DNA from: Solirubrobacterales bacterium
GTDB taxonomy: Bacteria; Actinomycetota; Thermoleophilia; Solirubrobacterales; 70-9
Assembly: GCA_021155855.1 (NCBI GenBank)
Contig: JAJNAZ010000020.1
Span: 1-42,523, forward strand
Reading direction: 5' to 3'
DNA length: 42,523 nucleotides
Below, one piece after another: positions 15,146-23,862 of this stretch. The position numbers and the translations under genes were made by a program. Position 1 is the first letter of the stretch. Every line of letters starts with the position of its first letter. The notes under the pieces are model-generated. The model was not told the DNA's origin. It ran no database searches and saw only the letters and a program-made list of their open reading frames with translations.

Positions 15146-18115
15146 ATGGCAGCCAGCGGCCAGATCGTGATCTCGGGCGCCCGCGCCCACAACCTCAAGG
15201 GCCTCGATCTGGCGATCCCGCGCGAGGCGCTCGTCGTGGTCACCGGGCTCTCCGGCTCGGGCAAGTCGAGCCTCGCCTTCGACACGATCTACGCCGAGGG
15301 CCAGCGCCGGTACGTCGAGTCGCTCTCCGCCTACGCACGTCAGTTCCTCGGCCAGATGGAGAAGCCCGACGTGGACTCGATCGAGGGTCTCTCGCCGGCG
15401 ATCTCGATCGATCAGAAGACGACCTCGCGCAACCCGCGCTCGACCGTCGGCACGGTGACCGAGATCTACGACTACCTGCGCTTGCTTTGGGCCCGGATCG
15501 GCAAGCCGCACTGCGACAACTGCGGCGCGCCGATCGCCGGCCAGTCGCTGGAGCAGATCATCGACCGGGTGATGACCCTCGACGAGGGCGCCAGGTTCAT
15601 GGTCCTGGCCCCGGTGGTGCGCGAGCGCAAGGGCGAGTACGGGAAGCTGCTCGAGGGGATGCGCGCCCAGGGCTACGCCCGCGCCGTCGTCGACGGCGAG
15701 CTGCGGCGGCTCGACGAGGAGATCGAGCTCGACAAGAAGTTCAAGCACGACATCTCGATCGTCGTCGACCGCCTGGTGATGAAGGAGGGGCTGCGAAAGC
15801 GGCTCGCCGAATCGATCGAGGCCGCCTCGCAGCTCGCCGAGGGGCTGGTGGAAGTGGAGCTGGTCGACGGCGGCGGCGAGGCGGAACGGGTCACGAATGG
15901 GGACGAGACCCCCGGCGCGCGGGTGCTCTCGGGTCCGAGCGCCGGCAAGCGCGGCGAGGTGCTGCTGTTCTCCGAGCGCTTCGCCTGCCTCAACTGCGGC
16001 ACCTCGATGCCCGAGCTCGAGCCGCGGATCTTCTCCTTCAACTCGCCGCACGGCGCCTGCAGGCGCTGTCACGGCCTCGGCTTCCAGCGGGTGATCGACC
16101 CGGAGCTGATCGTCCCCGACCCGACCCTTTCGATCACCGAGGGGGCGCTCGAGCCGTGGACGAAGGCGGCCTCCGTCTATCACCGGCGCCTGCTCGAGGC
16201 GGTCGCCGAGGCGAACGGGATCGACACGGATGTCGCCTGGCGCGACCTTCCCGAGCCCGATCGCGAGCTGCTGCTCGAGGGCACCGGCAACCAGCGCCAC
16301 ACGATCTCCTACCGCAACCGCTTCGGACGCCGGCGTCGCTACACCGTGCGCTTCGACGGCATGCTGCACAGCCTTCAGCGCCGCTACGAGAACACCGATT
16401 CGGAGAACACCCGCGAGCGGGTCGAGTCGCTGATGGCGCTGCAGCCTTGCCCCGCCTGCGACGGGGCACGGCTGCGGCCCGAGAGCCTCGCGGTCACCGT
16501 CGGAGGCCTCAGCATCCACGACTACACCCGGTTCTCGGCCCGACGGGCGCTGGAATGGATCGAGGCGCTCGAGCTGACCGAGACCGAGCGCGCGATCGCG
16601 CGCCTGGTGGTGCGCGAAATCGGCGAGCGGTTGCGGTTTCTCGACGCTGTCGGAATCGGATATCTGTCGCTCGAGCGGACCGCGACCACGCTCTCGGGGG
16701 GCGAGGCGCAGCGGATCCGGCTCGCGACCCAGATCGGCTCCAGCCTCGTCGGCGTGCTCTACATCCTCGACGAGCCCTCGATCGGCCTCCACCAGCGCGA
16801 CAACGAGAAGCTGATCGACACGCTCGAGCGCCTCCGCGACCTCGGCAACACGGTGATCGTCGTCGAGCACGACGAGGGCACGATCCGCGCCGCAGAGCAC
16901 GTCGTCGACCTCGGCCCGGGCGCCGGCGAGCACGGGGGAGAGCTGGTCGCCGAGGGCACGCCGGTCGAGATCGAGGCACAGCCGGGCTCGCTCACCGGCC
17001 AGTACCTATCCGGCGAGCGCGAGATCCCGGTGCCCGAGGATCGTCGCTCCGCCCGTGGCGAGCTGATCGTCCGCGGCGCCCGCCAGCACAACCTGAAGCG
17101 GATCGACGTCGAGTTCCCGCTCGGGGTCTTCACCTGTGTCACCGGGGTCTCGGGCTCGGGCAAGTCGACGCTCGTCAACGAGATCCTCTACCGCGCGGTC
17201 GCCAACCGCCTGCACCGGGCGCGGATGCGTCCGGGCACCCACGACCGGATCGACGGCATCGAGCGGGTCGACAAGATCATCAACATCGACCAGTCGCCGA
17301 TCGGTCGCACGCCGCGCTCGAACCCGGCCACCTACACCGGCGTCTTCGACCACATCCGCCAACTCTACGCCGGCACCCGCGAGGCTCGCGCGCGTGGCTA
17401 CAAGCCGGGCCGGTTCAGCTTCAACGTCAAGGGCGGGCGATGCGAGGTCTGCCGCGGCGACGGCCAGATCAAAATCGAGATGCACTTCTTGCCCGACGTC
17501 TACGTGCCCTGCGAGCAATGCCACGGGCGCCGCTACAACCGCGAGACGCTCGAAGTCCGCTTCAAGGGCAAGTCGATCGCCGACGTGCTCGAGATGTCGG
17601 TCGGCGAGGCGGTCGAGTTCTTCGAGGCGGTCCCGAAGATCGCCCGCCGCCTGCACACGTTGCACGACGTCGGCCTCGACTACATCCGGCTCGGCCAGCC
17701 CGCGACCCAGCTCTCCGGCGGCGAGGCGCAGCGGGTGAAGCTGGCGACCGAGCTCTCCAAGGTGGCCACCGGCGACACCCTCTACATCCTCGATGAGCCG
17801 ACCACGGGCCTGCACTTCGCCGACGTCGAGCGGCTGCTCGAGGTCCTCGGGCGCCTGGTCGAACAGGGCAACACCGTGGTCGTGATCGAGCACAACCTCG
17901 ACGTGATCAAGTCGGCCGACCATCTCATCGACCTCGGTCCGGAGGGCGGCGAGGCGGGCGGCGAACTGATCGCAACCGGCACCCCGGAGCAGGTGGCCGG
18001 CACCGCGACCTCCTATACCGGGCGGTTTCTCCGCCACCTCGTGGAGCCCTCCGAGCCGGCGCCGAAGCCGCGGCGCGCGAAGCGACCGAAGCGCCGCGAG
18101 CCGGTCGCCGCCTGA
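15146..18115 (+). CDS. uvrA: excinuclease ABC subunit A
   Basis: 989 residues, full length. Two ABC ATPase halves each carry Walker A (GLSGSGKSS near residue 34; GVSGSGKST near residue 668) and the signature LSGGEAQR. Zinc-binding Cys pairs appear in CDNCGAP, CLNCGTS with CRRCHG, and CEVCRGDG with [10 protein letters not shown]. It forms the damage-scanning dimer that loads UvrB. A short basic tail ([14 protein letters not shown]) ends the protein. The ATG fits a leaderless -10 at 15131, overlapped by a candidate LexA box. Confidence 0.97.
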   Translation: MAASGQIVISGARAHNLKGLDLAIPREALVVVTGLSGSGKSSLAFDTIYAEGQRRYVESLSAYARQFLGQMEKPDVDSIEGLSPAISIDQKTTSRNPRSTVGTVTEIYDYLRLLWARIGKPHCDNCGAPIAGQSLEQIIDRVMTLDEGARFMVLAPVVRERKGEYGKLLEGMRAQGYARAVVDGELRRLDEEIELDKKFKHDISIVVDRLVMKEGLRKRLAESIEAASQLAEGLVEVELVDGGGEAERVTNGDETPGARVLSGPSAGKRGEVLLFSERFACLNCGTSMPELEPRIFSFNSPHGACRRCHGLGFQRVIDPELIVPDPTLSITEGALEPWTKAASVYHRRLLEAVAEANGIDTDVAWRDLPEPDRELLLEGTGNQRHTISYRNRFGRRRRYTVRFDGMLHSLQRRYENTDSENTRERVESLMALQPCPACDGARLRPESLAVTVGGLSIHDYTRFSARRALEWIEALELTETERAIARLVVREIGERLRFLDAVGIGYLSLERTATTLSGGEAQRIRLATQIGSSLVGVLYILDEPSIGLHQRDNEKLIDTLERLRDLGNTVIVVEHDEGTIRAAEHVVDLGPGAGEHGGELVAEGTPVEIEAQPGSLTGQYLSGEREIPVPEDRRSARGELIVRGARQHNLKRIDVEFPLGVFTCVTGVSGSGKSTLVNEILYRAVANRLHRARMRPGTHDRIDGIERVDKIINIDQSPIGRTPRSNPATYTGVFDHIRQLYAGTREARARGYKPGRFSFNVKGGRCEVCRGDGQIKIEMHFLPDVYVPCEQCHGRRYNRETLEVRFKGKSIADVLEMSVGEAVEFFEAVPKIARRLHTLHDVGLDYIRLGQPATQLSGGEAQRVKLATELSKVATGDTLYILDEPTTGLHFADVERLLEVLGRLVEQGNTVVVIEHNLDVIKSADHLIDLGPEGGEAGGELIATGTPEQVAGTATSYTGRFLRHLVEPSEPAPKPRRAKRPKRREPVAA

Positions 18116-18149
18116 ACCTTCCGCGAGCGCTCCTGATTAGCTGCCGGGC

Positions 18150-18755
18150 GTGAACGAGCTCGCCGCCTGGCGAACCTGGTGGATCAAGCGCCGCTGGTAC
18201 GAGCGCAACCGCCGCCTGCGCCGCCGCTGGCGGATCAACCGCCACATCGCACGCGCCGGGGCGTTCGTCCGCTACCCGATCGAGGGCGAGGTGCTCGAGG
18301 CGCTCGATACCGGGCGGCTGACCGTCGGTGAGAACACGCTGCTCGAGCCGGGCTGCTGGCTCACCTTCGGCCCCGGGGCGGAGATCCACATCGGCCGCGA
18401 GTGCTTCCTCAACCGGGGCACGATGCTGGCCGCCGCCGAGCGAATCGAGATCGGCGACTACGTGATGTTTGCCAACGGCTGCTTCGTCGGCGACGCCGCG
18501 CACCGCCACGACGACCCCGATCGGCCGATCACCCGCCAGGGCTTCGTCCCGCGCGGCCCGGTGCGGATCGGCTCCAACGTCTGGTTCGGGGTCAATTGCG
18601 TGGTCACCGGAGGGGTGGAGATCGGCGACCGGGCCGTGATCGGCGCGAACTCGGTGGTGACCAAGGACGTGCCCGCAGCGACGGTCGCCGCCGGGATCCC
18701 GGCGAAGGTGCTGCACGAGATCGAGTTCAAGCCGGGCGGGGCGAGTAGACGATGA
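18150..18755 (+). CDS. hexapeptide-repeat acyltransferase
   Basis: 201 residues from GTG. The N-terminal 45 residues are strongly basic (KRRWYERNRRLRRRWRINRH), and then left-handed beta-helix hexapeptide repeats run to the end. The maltose-O-acetyltransferase-type motif VWFGVNCVVTGGVEIGDRAVIGANSVV is split over residues 148-174, and GIPAKVL follows near residue 187. It transfers an acyl group, usually acetyl, from acyl-CoA to a sugar or other acceptor. A similar fold serves capsule and O-antigen enzymes. Its end overlaps the next ATG (ATGA), so it is co-translated with a lipoprotein gene. Confidence 0.85.
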   Translation: MNELAAWRTWWIKRRWYERNRRLRRRWRINRHIARAGAFVRYPIEGEVLEALDTGRLTVGENTLLEPGCWLTFGPGAEIHIGRECFLNRGTMLAAAERIEIGDYVMFANGCFVGDAAHRHDDPDRPITRQGFVPRGPVRIGSNVWFGVNCVVTGGVEIGDRAVIGANSVVTKDVPAATVAAGIPAKVLHEIEFKPGGASRR

Positions 18756-19273
18756 GCCCTGCCGGCCGGGTCGCGGTCGCGCTCTCGCTCGGCCTGCTCC
18801 TGCCCGCCGGCTGCGGCGACGAGGATGAGCCGACGCCGACGGCGGCCACCGATACGACCCCGACCGCTACCACTCCGGCGACGACGACCGCCAACGGTGA
18901 CGAAACGGGAGGCCGGGCTTCGGATGAGGGCCAGGAGGAGATCGCGGTCGGCCCGATGACGATCGAGCGCACGCTCGAGGCAGTGCTCACCGGCTCGGCC
19001 GACGCGGCGCTGATCTGCGACGACCTGGTCACCGAGACGTACGTGCGCACCGCGTACGGCGCCCGCGAGGGGTGCATCGCGGCGCAGAAGCCCGGCGCGC
19101 TGGCGGACTCGGTCGCGGTCGAGGACGTCAACGAGGCCGGCGACTCCGCGAGCGCGGTCGCGATCCCGTCCGGAGGTCCCTACGACGGGGTCGAGGTCGA
19201 GGTCGAGCTGCTTCGCTCCGGCGAGGGCTGGCGGGTCGACGCGCTGCTCGCCGACGTCCCGGCGGGCCCGTGA
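18752..19273 (+). CDS. lipoprotein of unknown function
   Basis: 173 residues. Signal peptide with lipobox LPAGC: Cys at residue 21 would be lipidated. Then follows a Thr/Pro/Ala linker (residues 28-50) and a domain of about 110 residues with the pattern of an SnoaL/NTF2-like small domain (AVLTGSADAALICDDLVTE, then GEGWRVDALLAD at the end). Two Cys in that domain may pair. It overlaps both neighbours in NTGA junctions, placing it firmly in a three-gene operon. The function is unknown. Confidence 0.8.
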   Translation: MSPAGRVAVALSLGLLLPAGCGDEDEPTPTAATDTTPTATTPATTTANGDETGGRASDEGQEEIAVGPMTIERTLEAVLTGSADAALICDDLVTETYVRTAYGAREGCIAAQKPGALADSVAVEDVNEAGDSASAVAIPSGGPYDGVEVEVELLRSGEGWRVDALLADVPAGP

Positions 19274-20175
19274 TCCGCCGCGGCACCTACTCGATCGTCG
19301 CTCGCGACCCGGGGACCGGCGAGCTCGGGATCGCGGTCCAGTCGCACTGGTTCTCGGTCGGGTCGACCGTCGCCTGGGCGCGGGCGGGAGTCGGCGCGGT
19401 CGCGACGCAGTCGATCGCCGAGGCCGCATACGGCCCGCGCCTGCTCGACCGGCTGGCGGCGGACGAGGCGCCGACGGCCGCGCTGGCCGCGGAGCTCTCT
19501 GCGGACGAGCTCGCCCGCTTCCGCCAGGTCGCGGTGGTCGACTCGGCGGGCCGGGTAGCGGTCCACAGCGGTGACGGCTGCATGCCGCACGCCGGCGACC
19601 GCCCGGGCGAAGGCTTCAGCGCCCAGGCGAACCTGATGGCGTCGCCGCGGGTGTGGCCGGCGATGGCGGAGGCGTTCGAGGCCGCCGAGGGCCCCCTGGC
19701 GCGCCGCCTGCTCGCGGCGCTGGACGCCGCCGAGGCGGCGGGCGGCGACGTCCGCGGGCGCCAGTCGGCGGCGCTGGTGGTGGTGCCGGTCGAGGGCGAG
19801 CCGTGGCGTCGCAGCGTCGAGCTGCGGGTCGAGGACGCGGTGAATCCGCTCGCCGAGCTGCGCCGCCTGCTCGACCTCCATGACGCCTACGAGCTCGCCG
19901 ACCGCGCCGATGCGCTCGCCGGCGAGGGCCGTCATCGAGACGCCGCCGAGCTCTACGTCCGGGCCGCCGAGGCCGCCCCGGCGAACGTCGAGCTCAGCTT
20001 CTGGGCCGGGCTCGGGATCGCGGCCGGCGGCGACCTCGCGCGAGGCGCCGAGCGGGTTCGCGCCGCGCTCGACGCCGACGACGGCTGGCGCGCCCTGCTG
20101 GCGCGACTCGATCCCGAGATCGCGCCGGCGGTCAGCGATGTGCGAGAGGCGCTCGGCGTCGCCCGCGAGCGCTAG
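19270..20175 (+). CDS. DUF1028 (Ntn-hydrolase-like) protein with helical C-terminal extension
   Basis: 301 residues from a GTG in a GTGA overlap. Residues 1-205 are the DUF1028 domain: TYSIVARDPGTGELGIAVQS at the N-terminus, then ARAGVGAVATQSIAEAAYGP and GEGFSAQANLM. The family resembles Ntn hydrolases and has no firmly established substrate. Residues 215-301 form TPR-like helix pairs (AELYVRAAEAAPANVELSFWA). The stop overlaps the stop of the convergent YjbQ gene by 4 bases. Confidence 0.88.
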   Translation: MIRRGTYSIVARDPGTGELGIAVQSHWFSVGSTVAWARAGVGAVATQSIAEAAYGPRLLDRLAADEAPTAALAAELSADELARFRQVAVVDSAGRVAVHSGDGCMPHAGDRPGEGFSAQANLMASPRVWPAMAEAFEAAEGPLARRLLAALDAAEAAGGDVRGRQSAALVVVPVEGEPWRRSVELRVEDAVNPLAELRRLLDLHDAYELADRADALAGEGRHRDAAELYVRAAEAAPANVELSFWAGLGIAAGGDLARGAERVRAALDADDGWRALLARLDPEIAPAVSDVREALGVARER

Positions 20176-20588
20176 CCGATCACCTGCAGGACCAGGGTGC
20201 GGTCGCGTGGGCGATCGTCGAAGTCGATCAGCACGAGCTGCTGCCAGGTGCCGAGCGCCGGCCGGCCGCCGCTCACGGGCACGATCTCGGAGGCGCCGAC
20301 GATCGAGGCGCGTTGATGGGCGTGCGAGTTCGAGTCGTGGTTGAGCCGGTTGTGCTCGTAGTCACCCTCGACCGGGATCAGCCGGTCGAGCAGGACGCGC
20401 AGGTCGTGCACGCCGCCGGGCTCGAACTCCATCGTCGTCACCGCCGCCGTCGAGCCGCGGACGAAGGCGCTCGCCTGGCCCTCGGCGATGCCGCTCTCGG
20501 CCACCGCGGCCGCGAGCTCGCCGGTGATGTCGATCACGTCGGCGTCGCCGCGGGTCGAGAGGCGGATCTCGGAGGTGTGCGCAGTCAC
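20172..20588 (-). CDS. YjbQ / UPF0047 family protein
   Basis: 138 residues from GTG 20588. The C-terminal half has the family motifs NHDSNSHAHQRAS, GTWQQLVLIDFD and RPRDRTLVLQVIG; the His residues and WQ match UPF0047. Some members show thiamine phosphate synthase activity in vitro; the cellular role is unsettled. TACCGT (20600-20595 on this strand) ends 6 nt before the start, predicting a leaderless mRNA. Convergent with the DUF1028 gene, sharing 4 bases at the stops. Confidence 0.9.
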   Translation of the reverse strand: MTAHTSEIRLSTRGDADVIDITGELAAAVAESGIAEGQASAFVRGSTAAVTTMEFEPGGVHDLRVLLDRLIPVEGDYEHNRLNHDSNSHAHQRASIVGASEIVPVSGGRPALGTWQQLVLIDFDDRPRDRTLVLQVIG

Positions 20589-20594
20589 CCGCCA

Positions 20595-20600
20595 ACGGTA
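20595..20600 (-). promoter_or_regulatory. -10 element (TACCGT), probable leaderless promoter of the YjbQ gene
   Basis: It ends 6 nt before the GTG at 20588. Its -35 region falls inside the terminator hairpin at 20610-20641. Confidence 0.55.
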
Positions 20601-20609
20601 CCCAGAACG

Positions 20610-20641
20610 ACGCGAGCCGGGCTCCGGGGCCCGGCTCGCGT
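20610..20641. terminator. strong hairpin terminator of the pantothenate operon
   Basis: A perfect 13-bp stem starts ACGCGAGCCGGGC and closes with its complement around a 6-nt loop (TCCGGG). It lies 90 bases beyond the panB stop and directly upstream of the yjbQ promoter on the same strand; TTT flanks it on the plus side. Confidence 0.75.
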
Positions 20642-20730
20642 TTCCCGCTTGGCTTGTCTCGGTCGTTCAGACGTCGCGAGGATGCGGCCCACTGCCGAGG
20701 TGGAAGCCCTCCATCGGCCTCGCGTGTTTC

Positions 20731-21636
20731 TCAGATTTCGGTCGCCGACCAGTCGCCGCCGAAGCTGGCTGCGAGGCTCTCCTGATCTAGGTAGCGGCGA
20801 AACGCCTCCAGCTCCTCGGGCTCGATCGCGTAGGTGTGCTCCGCAGCGGGGAAGGCTCGCTCGCGGACCTCGCGCGCGTACTCGCCTACCCCGCGAATCA
20901 TCTCCTCGCGCAGTTCCGCGTAGCGCCTGACGAACTTCGGCTGGCGGCCACCGTAGATCCCGAGCAGGTCGTGCCAGACGAGCACCTGACCGTCCGTCGC
21001 GGGGCCGGCGCCGATGCCGATCACTGGCACCGAGAGCTTCGACACCAGGACCTCGCTGATCGCCGCCGGCACGGCCTCGAACACGATCGCGAAGCAGCCC
21101 GCCGCCTGCAGCGCGAACGCCTCCTCGGCGATCCTCACGGCGCTGTCCGCGGTCCTGCCCTGGGCCTTGAAGCCGCCGAGCGCGGTCGCTGTCTGCGGCG
21201 TCAGCCCGACGTGGCCCATGACCGGGATCCCGGCGCGGATGATCGCCCGCGCGCGTTCGACCGAGAGCCCGCCGCGCTCGAGCTTGACCACGTCGCAGCC
21301 GGCCTCCTTCACGTACCGGGTCGCGCTCTCTATCGCCCGCTCGTTGGAGCCCTCGTAGGAGCCGAAGGGAAGGTCGCCGATCAGCAGCGGCGTACGAACC
21401 CCGCGCCGAACCGCCTTCGCCAGCACCAGCATCTCGTCGAGGCTCACCGGGGTGGTGGAGGAGTGGCCGAGCATCGTCATCGCCGCGGTGTCACCGACCA
21501 GCACCAGGTCGACTCCGGCCGCCTCGGCGACCTCGGCCGAGGGGTGGTCGTAGGCGGTCACCATTACGATCGGCTCGGCAGCGAGCTTCATCTCAGCGAG
21601 CTGCGGCAGCGTCACCGGCGGGCGATCGGCGCTCAT
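20731..21636 (-). CDS. panB: 3-methyl-2-oxobutanoate hydroxymethyltransferase (ketopantoate hydroxymethyltransferase)
   Basis: 301 residues. Diagnostic motifs are present: MVTAYDHPSAEVAEAAGVD near the N-terminus, LVGDTAAMTMLGHSSTTPVSLDEM, the metal and substrate region LIGDLPFGSYEGS, VKLERG, MGHVGLTPQTA and VIGIGAGPATDGQVLV. It adds a hydroxymethyl group from methylene-tetrahydrofolate to 2-oxoisovalerate, the first committed step to pantothenate. The C-terminal 30 residues extend slightly beyond the core. The ATG overlaps the stop of a 26-codon panD remnant (ATGA), and a strong hairpin follows the stop. Confidence 0.96.
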   Translation of the reverse strand: MSADRPPVTLPQLAEMKLAAEPIVMVTAYDHPSAEVAEAAGVDLVLVGDTAAMTMLGHSSTTPVSLDEMLVLAKAVRRGVRTPLLIGDLPFGSYEGSNERAIESATRYVKEAGCDVVKLERGGLSVERARAIIRAGIPVMGHVGLTPQTATALGGFKAQGRTADSAVRIAEEAFALQAAGCFAIVFEAVPAAISEVLVSKLSVPVIGIGAGPATDGQVLVWHDLLGIYGGRQPKFVRRYAELREEMIRGVGEYAREVRERAFPAAEHTYAIEPEELEAFRRYLDQESLAASFGGDWSATEI

Positions 21637-21713
21637 CGCCGAGCCTCCTCGGCGACCGCCCAGCCCAGCACCGCCGCCCGGTGACGCTTCGACTTCAAGA
21701 TCTGTTTCTGCAC
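21633..21713 (-). pseudogene. panD: truncated panD (aspartate 1-decarboxylase) remnant, 26 codons
   Basis: A GTG at 21713 follows a perfect AAGGAGG site (21719-21725, complement) by 5 nt. The peptide begins MQKQILKSKRHRAAV, which aligns with PanD N-termini (actinobacterial MLRTMLKSKIHRATV, from memory) and keeps the catalytic Lys9, plus His11 and Arg12. After residue 15 it departs (LGWAVAEEARR) and stops, overlapping the panB ATG. About 100 codons are missing, including the Gly-Ser self-cleavage site that makes the pyruvoyl group, so it cannot be an active decarboxylase. Position between panC and panB fits a former panC-panD-panB operon. Translational coupling to panB is kept. Confidence 0.7.
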
Positions 21714-21724
21714 CGCAGCCTCCT

Positions 21725-22609
21725 TCACTCGGTGGGCGGGACGCGCCCGTCGGCTCCCCCGATCACCACGTTGTCGATCAGCCGCGCCGGCCCCACCCGC
21801 GCCGCGACGGCGACCAGCACCGGCCGCCCGTTGAAGCTCTGGACCGGGTCCAGCCCGTCGGTGTCGCGCGCCTCGAGGTACTCGGGCTCGATCCCCTCCG
21901 CCTCGAGCTCGGCTCGCCCTGCGGCGAGCGCCTCGGCGACCGAGGTGGCGCCCGCGGCGACCGCCCGCTCGACGGCGCCGAGCGCGCGGCTGAGCGCCGC
22001 GGCGCGACGGCGGTCCCGATCGTCGAGATACGCGTTGCGGGAGCTCAGCGCCAGGCCGTCCGCCGCGCGCACGGTCGGCATCACCTCGATCTCGATCGGG
22101 AACTCGAGGTCGCGGACCATGCGCCTGAGCACGATCGCCTGCTGGGCGTCCTTCTGGCCGAAGAAAGCGATCCGCGGTCCGACCGCGTTGAACAGCTTCG
22201 CCACCACGGTGGTGACGCCGCGGAAGTGCTCGCTGCCGCGCCGGCCGGGGTCGCCGTCGAGCACCCGGGTGAGCGAGCCCGAGACCTCGACCGCGGTCGC
22301 AAACCCCGCCGGGTAGACCTCGGCCGGGTCGGGCGCGTAGACGAGGTCCACCCCGTGCGCCGCGGCGAGCTCGAGGTCGCGTGCCTCGTCCCTCGGATAC
22401 GCGTCGATGTCCTCGCCGGGGCCGAACTGGGTCGGGTTGACGAACAGGCTCATGACGACCACGTCGCAGCGCTCGCGAGCGGCGTCGAGCAGCGACAGAT
22501 GGCCGGCGTGCAGGGCTCCCATCGTCGGCACGAGTCCGATCGCGCGACCGTCGCGGCGCGCGGGATCGAGCTCGGCGCGCAGCTCGGCGGCGGTACGCAC
22601 CAGCTTCAT
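21725..22609 (-). CDS. panC: pantothenate synthetase
   Basis: 294 residues, ATG in an ATGA overlap with the upstream DUF2520 gene. Family motifs are all visible: VPTMGALHAGHLSLL (nucleotide HIGH-type motif), SLFVNPTQFGPGEDIDAYPR, FRGVTTVVAKLFN, FFGQKDAQQ and the KMSKS-like LSSRNAYL. It joins pantoate and beta-alanine with ATP in the cytosol. With panD reduced to a remnant next door, its beta-alanine must come from elsewhere, unless an intact panD exists outside the window. The stop overlaps the remnant's ribosome site. Confidence 0.96.
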   Translation of the reverse strand: MKLVRTAAELRAELDPARRDGRAIGLVPTMGALHAGHLSLLDAARERCDVVVMSLFVNPTQFGPGEDIDAYPRDEARDLELAAAHGVDLVYAPDPAEVYPAGFATAVEVSGSLTRVLDGDPGRRGSEHFRGVTTVVAKLFNAVGPRIAFFGQKDAQQAIVLRRMVRDLEFPIEIEVMPTVRAADGLALSSRNAYLDDRDRRRAAALSRALGAVERAVAAGATSVAEALAAGRAELEAEGIEPEYLEARDTDGLDPVQSFNGRPVLVAVAARVGPARLIDNVVIGGADGRVPPTE

Positions 22610-23439
22610 CGATCCGCCTCGGCGCGCTCGGGCCGGCGCGCGGCGAGCGCGCGGGTGCGTTCGGCGAGCACCTCGTAGACGGCGAGCAGCTCCGGCGCCC
22701 GCTCGCGCAACGCCTCGAGATGGCGCGCGACCGTCTCCTCGTCGCCGCGGGCGATCGGGCCCGTGAGCGCGTCGGCGCCACGTTCCGACCAGTTGGCGGC
22801 TGTGCGCAGGACGAGTGGGGAGAGCAGCTCGCGCGCGTCCTCGGCCCCCGTCGCTCCGAGCAGCTCCGCGGCCGATTCCTGCAGCGCGACGAGGAAGTTG
22901 GATGCGATCGAGGCTGCGGCGTGGTAGGCGCCGCGGTCCTCCTCGGCGACCTCGAACGGCCTCATGCCGAGGCGGTCGGCGAGCGTGCGCGCGAAGCCCA
23001 GAGCCACGGGCGCGGAGCCCGAGATCGCGCCGGGACAGCCGGTGAAGTCGGCGCGGCCGTCGGGGATCGTCTGCAGCGGATGCAGCGAGAAGGTCGCCGC
23101 GCCGGCGGCGGCCGCCGGGGCGAGTGCGTCGAGACCGCTGGCGCCGCTGGTGTGACCGACGAGCTCCAGGGGTGGGATCGCGTCGGCGACCAGCCCGGCG
23201 GCCTCGGCGATTGCGTCGTCCGGCACGCAGAGGAGCGCCGCGCGGGCATCGCGGCAAACCGCAAGCGCGTCCTCGCGGCCCGCGAGCGTGGCGTCGAGGC
23301 CGGCGCGGCGGGCGGCGCCGGCGAGTGATCGGCCGACCCTGCCGGCCCCGACGATCGCCAGCGGCGGCAGCTCGAGCAGCCGGCCGCCGGGGATGGCGGT
23401 CGCGCTCTCGGTCGGCTGATCGCGTTCCAGTTCCCGCAT
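22606..23439 (-). CDS. Rossmann-fold DUF2520 protein, possible ketopantoate reductase
   Basis: 277 residues. An NAD(P)-binding start (LAIVGAGRVGRSLAGAARRAG, residues 28-48, read in two parts) is followed by a ProC-like dimerisation domain (DUF2520) with HPLQTIPDGRADFTG and the helix YHAAASIASNFLVAL. It heads the pantothenate operon and overlaps panC in an ATGA. No panE (ketopantoate reductase) is seen, and proteins of this architecture have been linked to that step in some bacteria, so I infer that it reduces ketopantoate. The first ATG gives a 25-residue extension before the Rossmann strand; a later start is possible. Confidence 0.75.
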   Translation of the reverse strand: MRELERDQPTESATAIPGGRLLELPPLAIVGAGRVGRSLAGAARRAGLDATLAGREDALAVCRDARAALLCVPDDAIAEAAGLVADAIPPLELVGHTSGASGLDALAPAAAAGAATFSLHPLQTIPDGRADFTGCPGAISGSAPVALGFARTLADRLGMRPFEVAEEDRGAYHAAASIASNFLVALQESAAELLGATGAEDARELLSPLVLRTAANWSERGADALTGPIARGDEETVARHLEALRERAPELLAVYEVLAERTRALAARRPERAEADR

Positions 23440-23577
23440 CGGAGATACCAGACGGCTTCGTGTCGAGTCGGGGTGTTGCCGGTGAAGACCGGCCGGTCGT
23501 CCGCGCCTCCTACGGGTCGCGGCGCGCCCGAAATGTTACTGAGGCATTCGACCCGCGGTGGCGGCTGCGAGCCTGGA

Positions 23578-23583
23578 TACCAT
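23578..23583 (+). promoter_or_regulatory. -10 element (TACCAT), probable leaderless promoter
   Basis: It ends 6 nt before the GTG at 23590 and would drive the zinc ribbon-UDG-tsaE unit. Confidence 0.6.
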
Positions 23584-23589
23584 CGGCTA

Positions 23590-23862
23590 GTGCCGATCTA
23601 CGAGTTCCGCTGCGAGGCGTGCGGGGAGCGGTTCGAGGTGCTCGCCGACCTGGGCACCGAGGCGGTCGAGTGCCGTGCCTGCGGCGCCCCGGGGGCCCGG
23701 CGGGTGCTCTCCGCCCAGGCGGCCCCGCTGACGCACGTCCACTCGCCCGGTGCGACCCGCAAGCAGGAGGCCCGCAACGCCGAGCTCCGCCGGCGGACGA
23801 AGGCGGAGTTCAAGGCCGCCCGCAAGCGCGTCCGCCCGGCGTGGGGGGGCGAGCGCGGGTGA
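23590..23862 (+). CDS. FmdB-type zinc ribbon protein
   Basis: 90 residues from GTG 23590, fixed by the -10 just upstream. The start MPIYEFRCEACGERFEVL with a second pair CRACGAPGARRVLS is the FmdB/CxxC_CxxC zinc ribbon (two CxxC knuckles, residues 8-11 and 28-31). The tail is basic and helical (LRRRTKAEFKAARKRVRP). Such proteins are predicted regulators or nucleic acid binders, with no defined role. It is co-translated with the uracil-DNA glycosylase through a GTGA overlap. Confidence 0.9.
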   Translation: MPIYEFRCEACGERFEVLADLGTEAVECRACGAPGARRVLSAQAAPLTHVHSPGATRKQEARNAELRRRTKAEFKAARKRVRPAWGGERG

